Assembly (NCBI GenBank): GCA_021790615.1
Contig: JAJYGW010000421.1
Location: 1 to 9,954, forward strand
Length of the DNA: 9,954 bases
Reading direction: 5' to 3'
From: Actinomycetes bacterium
GTDB taxonomy: Bacteria > Actinomycetota > Acidimicrobiia > Acidimicrobiales > JAKAOS01
The notes under the pieces are model-generated. The model saw only the letters and a program-made list of their open reading frames with translations, was not told the DNA's origin and ran no database searches. Positions 1 to 6,373 of the stretch are shown in pieces (position 1 is the first letter of the stretch; every line of letters starts with the position of its first letter). The position numbers were made by a program, and so were the translations under genes.

Positions 1-98
1 CGGCCTCCTGCACTAGTCGACGTCACGACGCAGCGGCCCGCGAGCTGCTGGCCGTCGGTTGCTCGCACGCTTCGGCCGCGACCGCGAGACGTAGGGCA

Positions 99-115
99 CG
101 ACGTCGATAACGTCG
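99..115 (+). promoter_or_regulatory. Inverted repeat over a candidate -10 box of the methyltransferase gene
   Basis: CGACGT (99-104) and ACGTCG (110-115) form a perfect 6-bp inverted repeat with a 5-base spacer. Inside it, TAACGT (108-113) fits the actinobacterial -10 pattern TANNNT and ends 7 bases before the GTG at 121, the spacing expected of a leaderless transcript. No convincing -35 box is visible. The overlap suggests an operator that would block the promoter. The first 100 bases of the window show nothing else I recognise. Confidence 0.4.
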
Positions 116-120
116 AAGGA

Positions 121-738
121 GTGGCCTTCTATCGCAGCCAGGTGCTCCCTCGCCTGGTCGATCGGGTGTTGGGCACTCCTGACATCGGGAACTGGCGCGC
201 CGAGGCGGCGGCGGGGCTCCACGGAAGGGTGGTCGAGATCGGATTCGGGTCGGGCCTGAACGTCGAGCACTACCCCGCAGAGGTCGAGGCTGTGCTCGCC
301 GTCGAGCCGGCAGCCGTCGCCATGAAGTTGGCCAGGAAACGGATCGCGACGAGCCGCGTCGCCATCGAGCACGTCGGCGTGGACGGCCAGTCGGTGCCGA
401 TGGCGGGAGAGAGCTGCGACGCTGCGCTCTCGACCTTCACGCTGTGCACCGTTGCGCACCCGGCGGCAGCCCTGAGCGAGATCTTCCGGGTGCTCCGCCC
501 TGGTGGCACCTTGCACTTCCTCGAGCACGGGATCTCACCGGATCCAAGGGTCGCTGCCTGGCAGCGACGGCTCGAGCCGTTGCAACGGCTCCTGGCTGGC
601 GGCTGCCACCTCACCCGCGACCCCGCCACGATCGTGACCCGGGCGGGCTTCCAGCTCGGGCGCTGTGACCACGCATACGCGAAGGGGCCCAAGCCCTGGA
701 GCTACCTCACGTTGGGAGTCGCCGAGAAGCCCCGCTGA
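121..738 (+). CDS. Class I SAM-dependent methyltransferase
   Basis: A 205-residue cytosolic methyltransferase with the Rossmann fold that binds S-adenosylmethionine. Motif I is EIGFGSGLN (39-47), an acidic residue for the ribose hydroxyls is E62, D100 lies in the motif II region, and LRPGG (125-129) is the usual post-II turn. The C-terminal half carries FLEHG (133-137), GCHLTRD (161-167) and PKPW (190-193). These are typical of the small methyltransferase group related to animal METTL7 thiol methyltransferases and to ubiE/phospholipid-methyltransferase-like proteins. The substrate cannot be told. The GTG at 121 is the only start in frame, and the N-terminus (MAFY, then LPRL) matches the family. 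The purine-rich GAAGGA directly touches the start codon, which is too close for a Shine-Dalgarno site, so leaderless translation is likely. It is convergent with the catabolic operon and probably unrelated to it. Confidence 0.9.
   Translation: MAFYRSQVLPRLVDRVLGTPDIGNWRAEAAAGLHGRVVEIGFGSGLNVEHYPAEVEAVLAVEPAAVAMKLARKRIATSRVAIEHVGVDGQSVPMAGESCDAALSTFTLCTVAHPAAALSEIFRVLRPGGTLHFLEHGISPDPRVAAWQRRLEPLQRLLAGGCHLTRDPATIVTRAGFQLGRCDHAYAKGPKPWSYLTLGVAEKPR
550..591. repeat. Run of overlapping perfect palindromes inside the methyltransferase gene
   Basis: Three palindromes follow one another. The first is 550-568, with 9-bp arms GTCGCTGCC/GGCAGCGAC around one base. The second is the 14-bp palindrome 567-580. 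The third is the 18-bp perfect palindrome 574-591. The unit ACGGCTC appears at 567-573 and 585-591, with its complement at 574-580. The stretch encodes a Leu/Arg-rich helix (RRLEPLQRL), so GC-rich codon choice explains part of the symmetry. Confidence 0.5.
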
Positions 739-743
739 GTCCC

Positions 744-759
744 GAGAGCTCGAGAGCTC
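744..759. repeat. Tandem 8-bp direct repeat between convergent genes
   Basis: GAGAGCTC occurs twice without a gap, directly after the methyltransferase stop codon. Each copy contains the palindrome GAGCTC. No function is evident. Confidence 0.4.
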
Positions 760-788
760 ACCCGAGGAGAGCGGAGCCGACTGGTCTC

Positions 789-810
789 GTCACCGTCTCA
801 ACTCGGTGAC
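789..810. terminator. Possible bidirectional hairpin terminator between convergent genes
   Basis: GTCACCG (789-795) and CGGTGAC (804-810) form a perfect 7-bp stem with an 8-base loop. The hairpin overlaps the last codons and the stop (798-800) of the decarboxylase. It lies 51 bases past the methyltransferase stop, so it could end transcripts from both sides. Neither side has a T-run, so it would have to be a U-less terminator; the call is weak. Confidence 0.3.
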
Positions 811-2516
811 CCGCCTGACACGTCGATGGTCAAGACCGTTGGCCCGTCGGCCGCCAAGGCTTCGACCGCTCGGGTGCACAGCTCGTCGACGCTCCCGACC
901 GCATGGCCGCGTCCCCCGAAAGCCCGGCTCAGCGCGGCGAAGTCCACCGCAGGGCGGTCAACCGCGATCGGCTCGATCCCACGCTTCTCCATCCCCTGCC
1001 GGATCTCGGCATAACCGTGGTTGTCGACGATCACGACCGGGAGCGCCAACCGCTGCTCCACCGCAGTGAGCAGCTCCTGCACCGAGAAGAGGAAGCCGCC
1101 GTCGCCGACGAGGACGACCGCGGGCGCCCCCCGGCAGGCGCGCATGGCACCGATGGCCGATGGCAGGCCGTAGCCGAGCGTGGCGTACCCAGCAGGGTAG
1201 AGGAACCGGCCTGGTCGGTCCATCGGCCAGAAGTGCACGGTGCCGAAGTACGAGACTTGGGCGCTGTCGCCGGCGACGATCGTCTCCTGGGGCAGTGCTT
1301 CACTGAGCGCTCGGTTGACCACCTCGTAGGCCGCGCCGTCCACCAGCGCCTCGTCCCGCAGGACCGCCCTCATCTTCTCCCCTGTGCTGCCCCACGTCAT
1401 CGGCCAGTCTCGGCGCGGCCCCACGGAGCCGCTCGACCCCTCCTTCGCGACAACTCCGTCCTCCTGGCCCAGACGGGCAAGGAGACCGTCGGCGGCGGCT
1501 CCAGCGTCCATGCAGAGCGTCACCGTCGCGTCGAGGTTCTTGCGCAGTTGGTGAGGGTCGACGTCGACACGGACAACGCTCGCACGGGTGTGGATCGGGT
1601 TCTCCCAGAGATCCGAGTCTCCGAGCTCGCTGCCGATGACGAGCAGCACGTCCGCAGACTCGAAGAGCTGTCGCGTTCCGCTCAAGCGGATCGACGCGCC
1701 GAGCGACAGCGGGTGGTGCTCGGGCATCGTGCCCTTGCCGCTCACCGTCGTCACCACCAACGCTCCAAGGCGCTCAGCGAGCCCCTGCACACTCCGCAAC
1801 GCCCCACGCGCCCCACCGCCCAGTACGAGAAGGGGTCTGCAGCTCGAGCTCAGCAATTCCGCTGCACGCTGCAGCGCCTCGGCGGGCTCCTGTTCACCGG
1901 CTGGTGGCGCCGAGGCATCGAAGATGCTGCGAAGTCGCTCGGTCTCCGCGCTCCGCAGCCCCCGCCGCGGTCCCGCATCCAATGTCCACGAGCCTTCGAT
2001 GACGTCGATCGGAAGCTCGACGTGGACAGGGCGTCGCCTCGCACGGCGCCAGCCACGGAACACCTCGTCGATCACCTCCCCGATCTCTTCCGGGCTGGAA
2101 GGGCGCACGCTGGCGGTGACCAGGCTCTCCAGGTGCCCGTGCTCGTCCTTCATCTCGTGGAGGAGGCCGAGGTCGAGACCCTCGGCGCCGATAGGGGGTC
2201 CGGGCGAGCAGAGAAGCACCGGGATCGAGTCGGCGTAGGCCGTCGCCGCCCCGGTGCACGCGTTCGTGATGCCAGGACCGCTCGTCGTCAGACAGACACC
2301 GGGTCGCCCAGAGGAGCGTGCATACCCGTCGGCCGCATACGCAGCCGCCTGCTCGTGCCGGACCGCGACGTGCGCGATGGCCGACTTGGACAGGTGCCGA
2401 TAGATCTCGAGATTGTGCACGCCCGGTATGCCGAACACGACGTCGACGCCATTGCGCTCGAGCGCCGCGACCAGTGCCGCTCCGCCGTTCGGGTCGGATG
2501 CAGGCACGTACGTCAT
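798..2516 (-). CDS. Thiamine-diphosphate 2-oxoacid decarboxylase, AruI-like
   Basis: A 572-residue enzyme of the acetolactate synthase/pyruvate decarboxylase superfamily with the three usual domains. The N-terminal pyrimidine domain has the cofactor-activating Glu55 in VRHEQAAAYAADGYAR. The central domain begins near residue 215 and contains LVLGGGARGAL. The C-terminal diphosphate domain has GDG (471-473) and, 27 residues after the Asp, N499. The order VFGIPGVH, HEQ, GYATLGYGLPSAIGA, VGDGGFLFSVQEL and RGIEP recalls 5-guanidino-2-oxopentanoate (2-ketoarginine) decarboxylase AruI more than acetolactate synthase. No small regulatory subunit gene is adjacent. The frame is open 29 codons further upstream, but the ATG at 2516 is chosen because it forms an ATGA overlap with the dehydrogenase stop and because family similarity begins just after it. 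No Shine-Dalgarno sequence precedes it, which implies translational coupling. Oddity: DN replaces the common NN in the metal motif. Substrate assignment is from remembered similarity; a different 2-oxoacid remains possible. Confidence 0.88.
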   Translation of the reverse strand: MTYVPASDPNGGAALVAALERNGVDVVFGIPGVHNLEIYRHLSKSAIAHVAVRHEQAAAYAADGYARSSGRPGVCLTTSGPGITNACTGAATAYADSIPVLLCSPGPPIGAEGLDLGLLHEMKDEHGHLESLVTASVRPSSPEEIGEVIDEVFRGWRRARRRPVHVELPIDVIEGSWTLDAGPRRGLRSAETERLRSIFDASAPPAGEQEPAEALQRAAELLSSSCRPLLVLGGGARGALRSVQGLAERLGALVVTTVSGKGTMPEHHPLSLGASIRLSGTRQLFESADVLLVIGSELGDSDLWENPIHTRASVVRVDVDPHQLRKNLDATVTLCMDAGAAADGLLARLGQEDGVVAKEGSSGSVGPRRDWPMTWGSTGEKMRAVLRDEALVDGAAYEVVNRALSEALPQETIVAGDSAQVSYFGTVHFWPMDRPGRFLYPAGYATLGYGLPSAIGAMRACRGAPAVVLVGDGGFLFSVQELLTAVEQRLALPVVIVDNHGYAEIRQGMEKRGIEPIAVDRPAVDFAALSRAFGGRGHAVGSVDELCTRAVEALAADGPTVLTIDVSGGSPS

Positions 2517-3463
2517 CGACGGTGCTCGGCGCTGCCGAGCCACTGCGCGAGCACGCGACCGGCACTCCGTGAGACGCGCTCGACCGAAGCGGGCGAGTAC
2601 CACGCCGAATGGGGCGTGATCACCGTGCGAGGGAAGGCGAGCACCGGGTCGCTCGGTGCCGGAGGCTCGGTCCGAAGAACGTCCAGTGCGACACCGGCGA
2701 GCTGCCCCCGCCGGAGCGCCTCGCCCAAGGCAGCCTCTGTGACGACCTCCCCGCGCGATACGTTCACCAGATAGCTCCCCGGGCGAAACCGGGCGAGCAG
2801 CCGGGCATCGATCAACCCTCTGGTCTCGGGGGCGAGCGGTACGTGGAGACTCACCACGTCGCTCTCGGAGACGAGCGTGTCGAGGGAGGAGGCAAAGCGG
2901 ACAACGGTCCTCTCACGGCTCTCCTCCGTCCCGACGAAAGGGTCGAACACGGAGACGACCATGCCGAGCGCAGCCGCGCGCCACGCGACTGCTGACCCGA
3001 TCCGACCGAAGCCGACGAGGCCGAGGGCTGCCCCGCGCACGGTGCGTCCCAGCCTCGCATCGTCCCACCCGCCTGCCCGCACCGTCGCGTCCAGCCAGGT
3101 CACGCCCCGCAGGAGGTCGAAGATCAGAGCGACAGTGTGCTCCGCCACCTCCTCGACGCAGTACGGCTCGACTCCGATCACCGCGACGCCTCGCGCTCGG
3201 GCCGCTCCGGTGTCCACATGGTCCCAGCCCATCGACGTCACGACCACGACACGGAGATCGGGCAGTCTGTCGAGCACCACGTCCGTCACCTCGGCACCGG
3301 GCCCGGCAAGGAGCGCGACGGTTCCCGGTCCTGCCGGCACGATCCGTTCCGAGCGGACGGTCGCACCCCAGACCCCGGGCAGCTCCCCAGCGACGACGTC
3401 GACGTCGACGATGTCGTCGATCACGACGATCGCCCGGGAACAGGCGAGGTCAGACGAGCACAT
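2513..3463 (-). CDS. D-isomer-specific 2-hydroxyacid dehydrogenase (NAD-dependent)
   Basis: A 316-residue cytosolic dehydrogenase that should interconvert a (R)-2-hydroxyacid and a 2-oxoacid. The NAD-binding fold has GFGRIG (151-156), with D174 at the end of the second strand favouring NAD over NADP. The catalytic triad is complete: R237 in NVSRGEVV, E266 in RTEPP and H285 in ITPHSAW. The substrate domain includes the TSMGWDHVD loop (76-84), near the CtBP/phosphoglycerate-dehydrogenase branch. The ATG at 3463 overlaps the ATPase gene by 14 bp and has no clear Shine-Dalgarno site; a GTG at 3424 is an alternative that would trim 13 residues. Its stop overlaps the decarboxylase start as ATGA. 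This suggests a two-step hydroxyacid to oxoacid to aldehyde route. Residues 15-24 are encoded by repetitive GAC/GTC/ATC codons. The substrate is unknown. Confidence 0.9.
   Translation of the reverse strand: MCSSDLACSRAIVVIDDIVDVDVVAGELPGVWGATVRSERIVPAGPGTVALLAGPGAEVTDVVLDRLPDLRVVVVTSMGWDHVDTGAARARGVAVIGVEPYCVEEVAEHTVALIFDLLRGVTWLDATVRAGGWDDARLGRTVRGAALGLVGFGRIGSAVAWRAAALGMVVSVFDPFVGTEESRERTVVRFASSLDTLVSESDVVSLHVPLAPETRGLIDARLLARFRPGSYLVNVSRGEVVTEAALGEALRRGQLAGVALDVLRTEPPAPSDPVLAFPRTVITPHSAWYSPASVERVSRSAGRVLAQWLGSAEHRR
2524..2540 (-). other. RNA hairpin just upstream of the decarboxylase start
   Basis: On the transcribed strand GCTCGGC, loop AGC, GCCGAGC forms a perfect 7-bp stem. It ends 7 bases before the ATG at 2516, exactly where a Shine-Dalgarno sequence would sit. 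It lies in the last codons of the dehydrogenase gene. It could block independent initiation and make decarboxylase synthesis depend on ribosomes finishing the dehydrogenase; that role is inferred. Confidence 0.45.
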
Positions 3464-4244
3464 GGGAAAGGAACTCGGCCGTTCGCGCCTCGCTCGGCTT
3501 CTCGAGCACTGCGCGCGCCGCGCCGATCTCCGTGATCCTGCCCTCGAACATGAAGGCGACCCGGTCTGCTGCCTCTCTCGCGAACCCCACCTCGTGGGTC
3601 ACGACGATCATGGTGCGGCCCTCGTCCGCCAGCTCCAACATCACCCTCAACACCTCGCCTACCACTTCCGGGTCCAGCGCGGAGGTCGGCTCGTCGAAGA
3701 GCAGGACTCTCGGGTTCATCGCCAGCGCTCGCGCGATCGCCACCCGCTGCTGCTGTCCCCCCGAGAGCTGCGACGGATAGGCCGACACCTTGCTCGCCAG
3801 TCCCACCCTGTCGAGCAGCAGGCGGGAACGGGCTTCCACCTCGCCCCGTGGCTGCTTCAGGATCTCCACTGGGCCAAGCATGACGTTCTGCAGAGCGGTG
3901 AAATGAGGGAAAAGGTTGAAGTGCTGGAAGACCATCCCGCACAGGCCGCGCTGGCGACGGACCGCGCGCTCGGACAGCTCGTGCAGCTTGTTCCCTCTGA
4001 GCTCGTAGCCGATGATCTGGTCTGTGACCTTGATCCATCCGCCGTCGATGCCCTCCAAGTGGTTGATGCAGCGCAGCAGAGTGCTCTTTCCAGCACCGGA
4101 CGGCCCGAGGATGCACAGCACCTCGGACTCTCTCACCTCGAGGTCGACGGAACGCAGGACGTGCACGCTTCCGAAGGACTTCAAGACCGAGTGGCATTCG
4201 ACGACGGTGCGGTTTCCCTCCTTCGACGCCCGGTCAGACGGCAC
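3450..4244 (-). CDS. Polar-amino-acid-type ABC transporter ATP-binding protein
   Basis: A 264-residue ATPase that drives the importer encoded just upstream, working as a dimer on the inner face of the membrane. All motifs are present: Walker [10 protein letters not shown] (47-55), Q-loop Gln107 in [10 protein letters not shown], signature LSGGQQQR (160-167), Walker B LLFDE (181-185), D-loop SALD and switch His217 in [22 protein letters not shown] and the length are typical of the GlnQ/HisP/ArtP group that serves amino acids and opines. The GTG at 4244 overlaps the permease gene by 11 bp. A GGAGG lies inside the frame about 25 bases later but no start codon follows it at a suitable distance. 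The first 12 residues are outside the conserved domain. The 3' end overlaps the dehydrogenase gene by 14 bp. Confidence 0.95.
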   Translation of the reverse strand: MPSDRASKEGNRTVVECHSVLKSFGSVHVLRSVDLEVRESEVLCILGPSGAGKSTLLRCINHLEGIDGGWIKVTDQIIGYELRGNKLHELSERAVRRQRGLCGMVFQHFNLFPHFTALQNVMLGPVEILKQPRGEVEARSRLLLDRVGLASKVSAYPSQLSGGQQQRVAIARALAMNPRVLLFDEPTSALDPEVVGEVLRVMLELADEGRTMIVVTHEVGFAREAADRVAFMFEGRITEIGAARAVLEKPSEARTAEFLSHVLV

Positions 4245-5220
4245 GTGTCCGCAACCTCGCCATCGCGCGGAGGGCCACGCGCTCCACGAGCGCCTGCTGC
4301 CTCCCCCTCTGGAACCCCCGGCCGAACTTACGCTCCACGTAGTACTGGACGACGCTCAACACCGACGAAGCGACGAGGTACCAGGCGCCAGCCACGAGCA
4401 GCAGCTCGATGACCTCGGAATTCGCGTAGTAGATGGACTCCGTCGTCCCGAACAGCTCGTTGAAGGAGATGAACGCAGCGAGGGACGTCAGCTTCAGCAT
4501 CTGAAGCGTGTCGTTCCCGATCGCCGGAAGTATGACGCGGAACGCCTGCGGAAGGACGATCCTCCTCGTGGTCCACGCGTGCGAAGCACCGAGCGAGAGC
4601 GCCGCCTCGGTCTGGCCAGGGGGCACCGACAGCAGTCCGCCGCGGATGATCTCGCTCATGTACGCACCCTCGTTGATGCCGAACCCGAGTAGCGCGGCGA
4701 GGAAAGGGGTGATGATGTTGACGGTTGTCCCGTGGACGATGCCAGGAATGTCGACGCGAGGAAAGATGAGCGCAAGATTGAACCAGAGGAAGAGCTGCAG
4801 GATGATGGGCGTTCCACGGAAGGCCCAGACGTAGAGCCACGCCACGCCGCGCAGGACGGGATTGTGCGAGGAGCGCATGATCCCGAAGATCACCCCGAGC
4901 GCGAGGCCCAACATCATGGCGGCCGCCGTGATCTCCAGCGTTCGCAGGACGCCGACGAGGACCGCTCTGTTGAACAGGTAGTGACCCGTTACGCTCCAGT
5001 GGAGCTGGTGCGCGTTGGCTGCTCCGTACAAGAGCAGCGCCAGGAGCAGAAGCACGACGATCGCAGCAGCGAACCGCCACGGATGCTTCCGCCGGACGAT
5101 CTCGTATGTGGACGCGCGCCCCCCCGCAGAGGTCGGCTCGAACGGGGGGACGCCGCCCGCGGTCAGCGAAGTGCTCCCCGACCTACCCGGCTGCGCGCCG
5201 GCTCCGTCGTGGCTCCTCAA
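4234..5220 (-). CDS. Polar-amino-acid-type ABC transporter permease
   Basis: A 328-residue inner-membrane permease of the HisM/HisQ family. Hydrophobic segments are visible at about 50-66, 88-114, 123-150, 168-186, 243-256 and 268-292. The cytoplasmic coupling loop has the EAA motif, with E205-AA, G211 and LP at 223-224. The [11 protein letters not shown] stretch (135-145) is characteristic. It is the only permease gene seen, so the channel is probably a homodimer. Residues 1-45 form a Gly/Ser/Pro-rich tail that most relatives lack. The start is TTG at 5220: no ATG or GTG occurs in frame before the first membrane segment, and the frame is closed upstream at 5275-5277. GGAGG lies only 2 bases before this TTG, which is unusually tight. 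The gene follows the binding-protein stop by 16 bp and overlaps the ATPase by 11 bp. Confidence 0.93.
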   Translation of the reverse strand: MRSHDGAGAQPGRSGSTSLTAGGVPPFEPTSAGGRASTYEIVRRKHPWRFAAAIVVLLLLALLLYGAANAHQLHWSVTGHYLFNRAVLVGVLRTLEITAAAMMLGLALGVIFGIMRSSHNPVLRGVAWLYVWAFRGTPIILQLFLWFNLALIFPRVDIPGIVHGTTVNIITPFLAALLGFGINEGAYMSEIIRGGLLSVPPGQTEAALSLGASHAWTTRRIVLPQAFRVILPAIGNDTLQMLKLTSLAAFISFNELFGTTESIYYANSEVIELLLVAGAWYLVASSVLSVVQYYVERKFGRGFQRGRQQALVERVALRAMARLRTRAV

Positions 5221-5236
5221 CGCCTCCGCCGCTCTC

Positions 5237-6217
5237 TCACGGTTGCGGCGTGCCCTTGTTGATCGTGGCCGACCTCACCGCCTGGCTCTGGACGTCGTAC
5301 TTCTTCAGGATCTTCAGGTACGTGCCGTTCTTGATGAGCTGATCGAGCGCGAGCGCGACGACGTGGCCGAGCTGCTTCCCGAACGCGCTGTTGGGCAAGG
5401 TGACGCCGTAGAACGTGGGGTAGAAGGTCGGGCCGATCCGCTCGTACTGACCGGGATTGGTGATCTGCAGATAGTCGACGCTCTCCGGGCCGGCCACCGC
5501 AGCCTGCGCGCGGCCCTCCTTCATCTCGGTGTTCTGCTCGGGGATACCCGGGACGTTCACGAAGCTGAGGCCGGAACGACCCTTGCAGATCTTCTTGAAC
5601 GCCGCCGTCAGGTTCGGTTGGTAGAGGGTGCCCGTCTCACCGGCGATCGTGTGACCGCAGAGCTGGGAGACCTTCTTGTACGTCTTCGCCTCGCTCTTGG
5701 GGATGTAGAGCTGCGTACCCGTGCGGAAATAGTCGACGAAGTAGTCCAACTTGTACCGTGTGGGAGAGTCGAAGGTGGCGGTGAATTCCATCTCCGCCCT
5801 TCCCGTTGTGATCGCCGGGAAGAGCTCGGAGAATGTCGTGACGATGTGGGTCACGAGCTTCACCCCCATGACCTTCGCCACCGCCTCCGACATCAGGAGG
5901 TCGACGCCGGTCGCTCCGCTGCCTGTGTGCGTCGCAAAGGCCATCGGCGGGAAGATGTCTGTGACGTACTGGACGAGCTTTCCGCTCGCGCGGATCTTGG
6001 CCGGGAGGAGCTTGTACAGCGGAGGTTCCTTCTTCGCCGCGGGACTGGCGCCCGCGTTCCCCGCCAAGACCGCGGTGCCGGCCGAGGCGGCCAACGCGAT
6101 CGCGAGCAGGGCGGAGAGCCCGCCGGACGCGCCGGCTAGGCGGCTCCGCCGCTTCGGACGCGGCGAGCTTCTGCGAAGATTCTCCGCGATCCGCTTTCGT
6201 GCATGGCTCGTCTCCAT
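5237..6217 (-). CDS. Extracellular solute-binding protein, amino-acid family 3 type
   Basis: A 326-residue binding protein that would capture the substrate outside the cell and deliver it to the permease. The N-terminus is strongly basic (ARKRIAENLRR, then PRPKRRSR), followed by a hydrophobic stretch at about 33-53 ending near AGNAGA, so it is a signal peptide or an uncleaved anchor. There is no lipobox Cys. The two-lobed family-3 fold is suggested by YVTDIFPPMAF, GVDLLMSEAVAKVMG, FSELFPAITTGRAEMEF, SPTRYKLDYF with carboxylate-binding R154, and the C-terminal ALDQLIKNGTYLKILKKY. At the second lobe EGRAQAAVAGPES aligns with the usual GRxDAxxxD but has Gln238 and Gly243 in place of the two Asp. 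Cys187 and Cys211 could form a disulfide. The ATG at 6217 is chosen because GGAGG lies 4 bases upstream; in-frame starts at 6259, 6268 and 6292 also exist. Confidence 0.9.
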   Translation of the reverse strand: METSHARKRIAENLRRSSPRPKRRSRLAGASGGLSALLAIALAASAGTAVLAGNAGASPAAKKEPPLYKLLPAKIRASGKLVQYVTDIFPPMAFATHTGSGATGVDLLMSEAVAKVMGVKLVTHIVTTFSELFPAITTGRAEMEFTATFDSPTRYKLDYFVDYFRTGTQLYIPKSEAKTYKKVSQLCGHTIAGETGTLYQPNLTAAFKKICKGRSGLSFVNVPGIPEQNTEMKEGRAQAAVAGPESVDYLQITNPGQYERIGPTFYPTFYGVTLPNSAFGKQLGHVVALALDQLIKNGTYLKILKKYDVQSQAVRSATINKGTPQP

Positions 6218-6221
6218 CTGG

Positions 6222-6226
6222 CCTCC
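6222..6226 (-). promoter_or_regulatory. Shine-Dalgarno site deciding the binding-protein start
   Basis: GGAGG on the minus strand, 4 bases before the ATG at 6217. A second site, AGGAGG at 6270-6275, precedes in-frame ATGs at 6268 (1 base away) and 6259 (10 bases away). Two translation starts are therefore possible. Confidence 0.55.
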
Positions 6227-6277
6227 GTCGATGTGGCTTGGCTGTGCGTCGCACACCATATCGCCCATCCCTCCTCT

Positions 6278-6302
6278 TCTCTCTGTGAGCATCTCTCTCT
6301 GT
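6278..6302 (-). repeat. Direct repeat in a purine-rich leader
   Basis: In transcript sense ACAGAGAGA occurs twice (6294-6302 and 6278-6286), 7 bases apart, followed by the AGGAGG at 6270-6275. It sits in the 156-base gap between the hydrolase stop and the binding-protein start. That gap shows no clear promoter or terminator; the palindrome TCGATCGA lies at 6346-6353. Confidence 0.4.
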
Positions 6303-6373
6303 CCTCGCTTGCGTTTCGTCCTCGTGCTGGGCGTCTGGTCGTTCTTCGATCGATCTGGCGCGCTGTGCCCGCG

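Noticed and set aside
2517..2603. 29-residue N-terminal extension of the decarboxylase
   Set aside because: It lies wholly inside the dehydrogenase gene, is Arg-rich and unlike the family. The ATGA overlap at 2516 gives a better start.
903..2774. Long open frame on the + strand (623 codons) opposite the decarboxylase and the dehydrogenase
   Set aside because: Its product is Arg/His/Val-rich with no family features and it lies opposite two well-supported genes. Such frames arise in GC-rich DNA from the complement of real coding sequence.
5119..5149. C-run and G-run pairing in the permease N-terminal tail
   Set aside because: The 7-bp stem has a 16-base loop and consists mostly of homopolymer runs, so it is weak evidence for a regulatory element.
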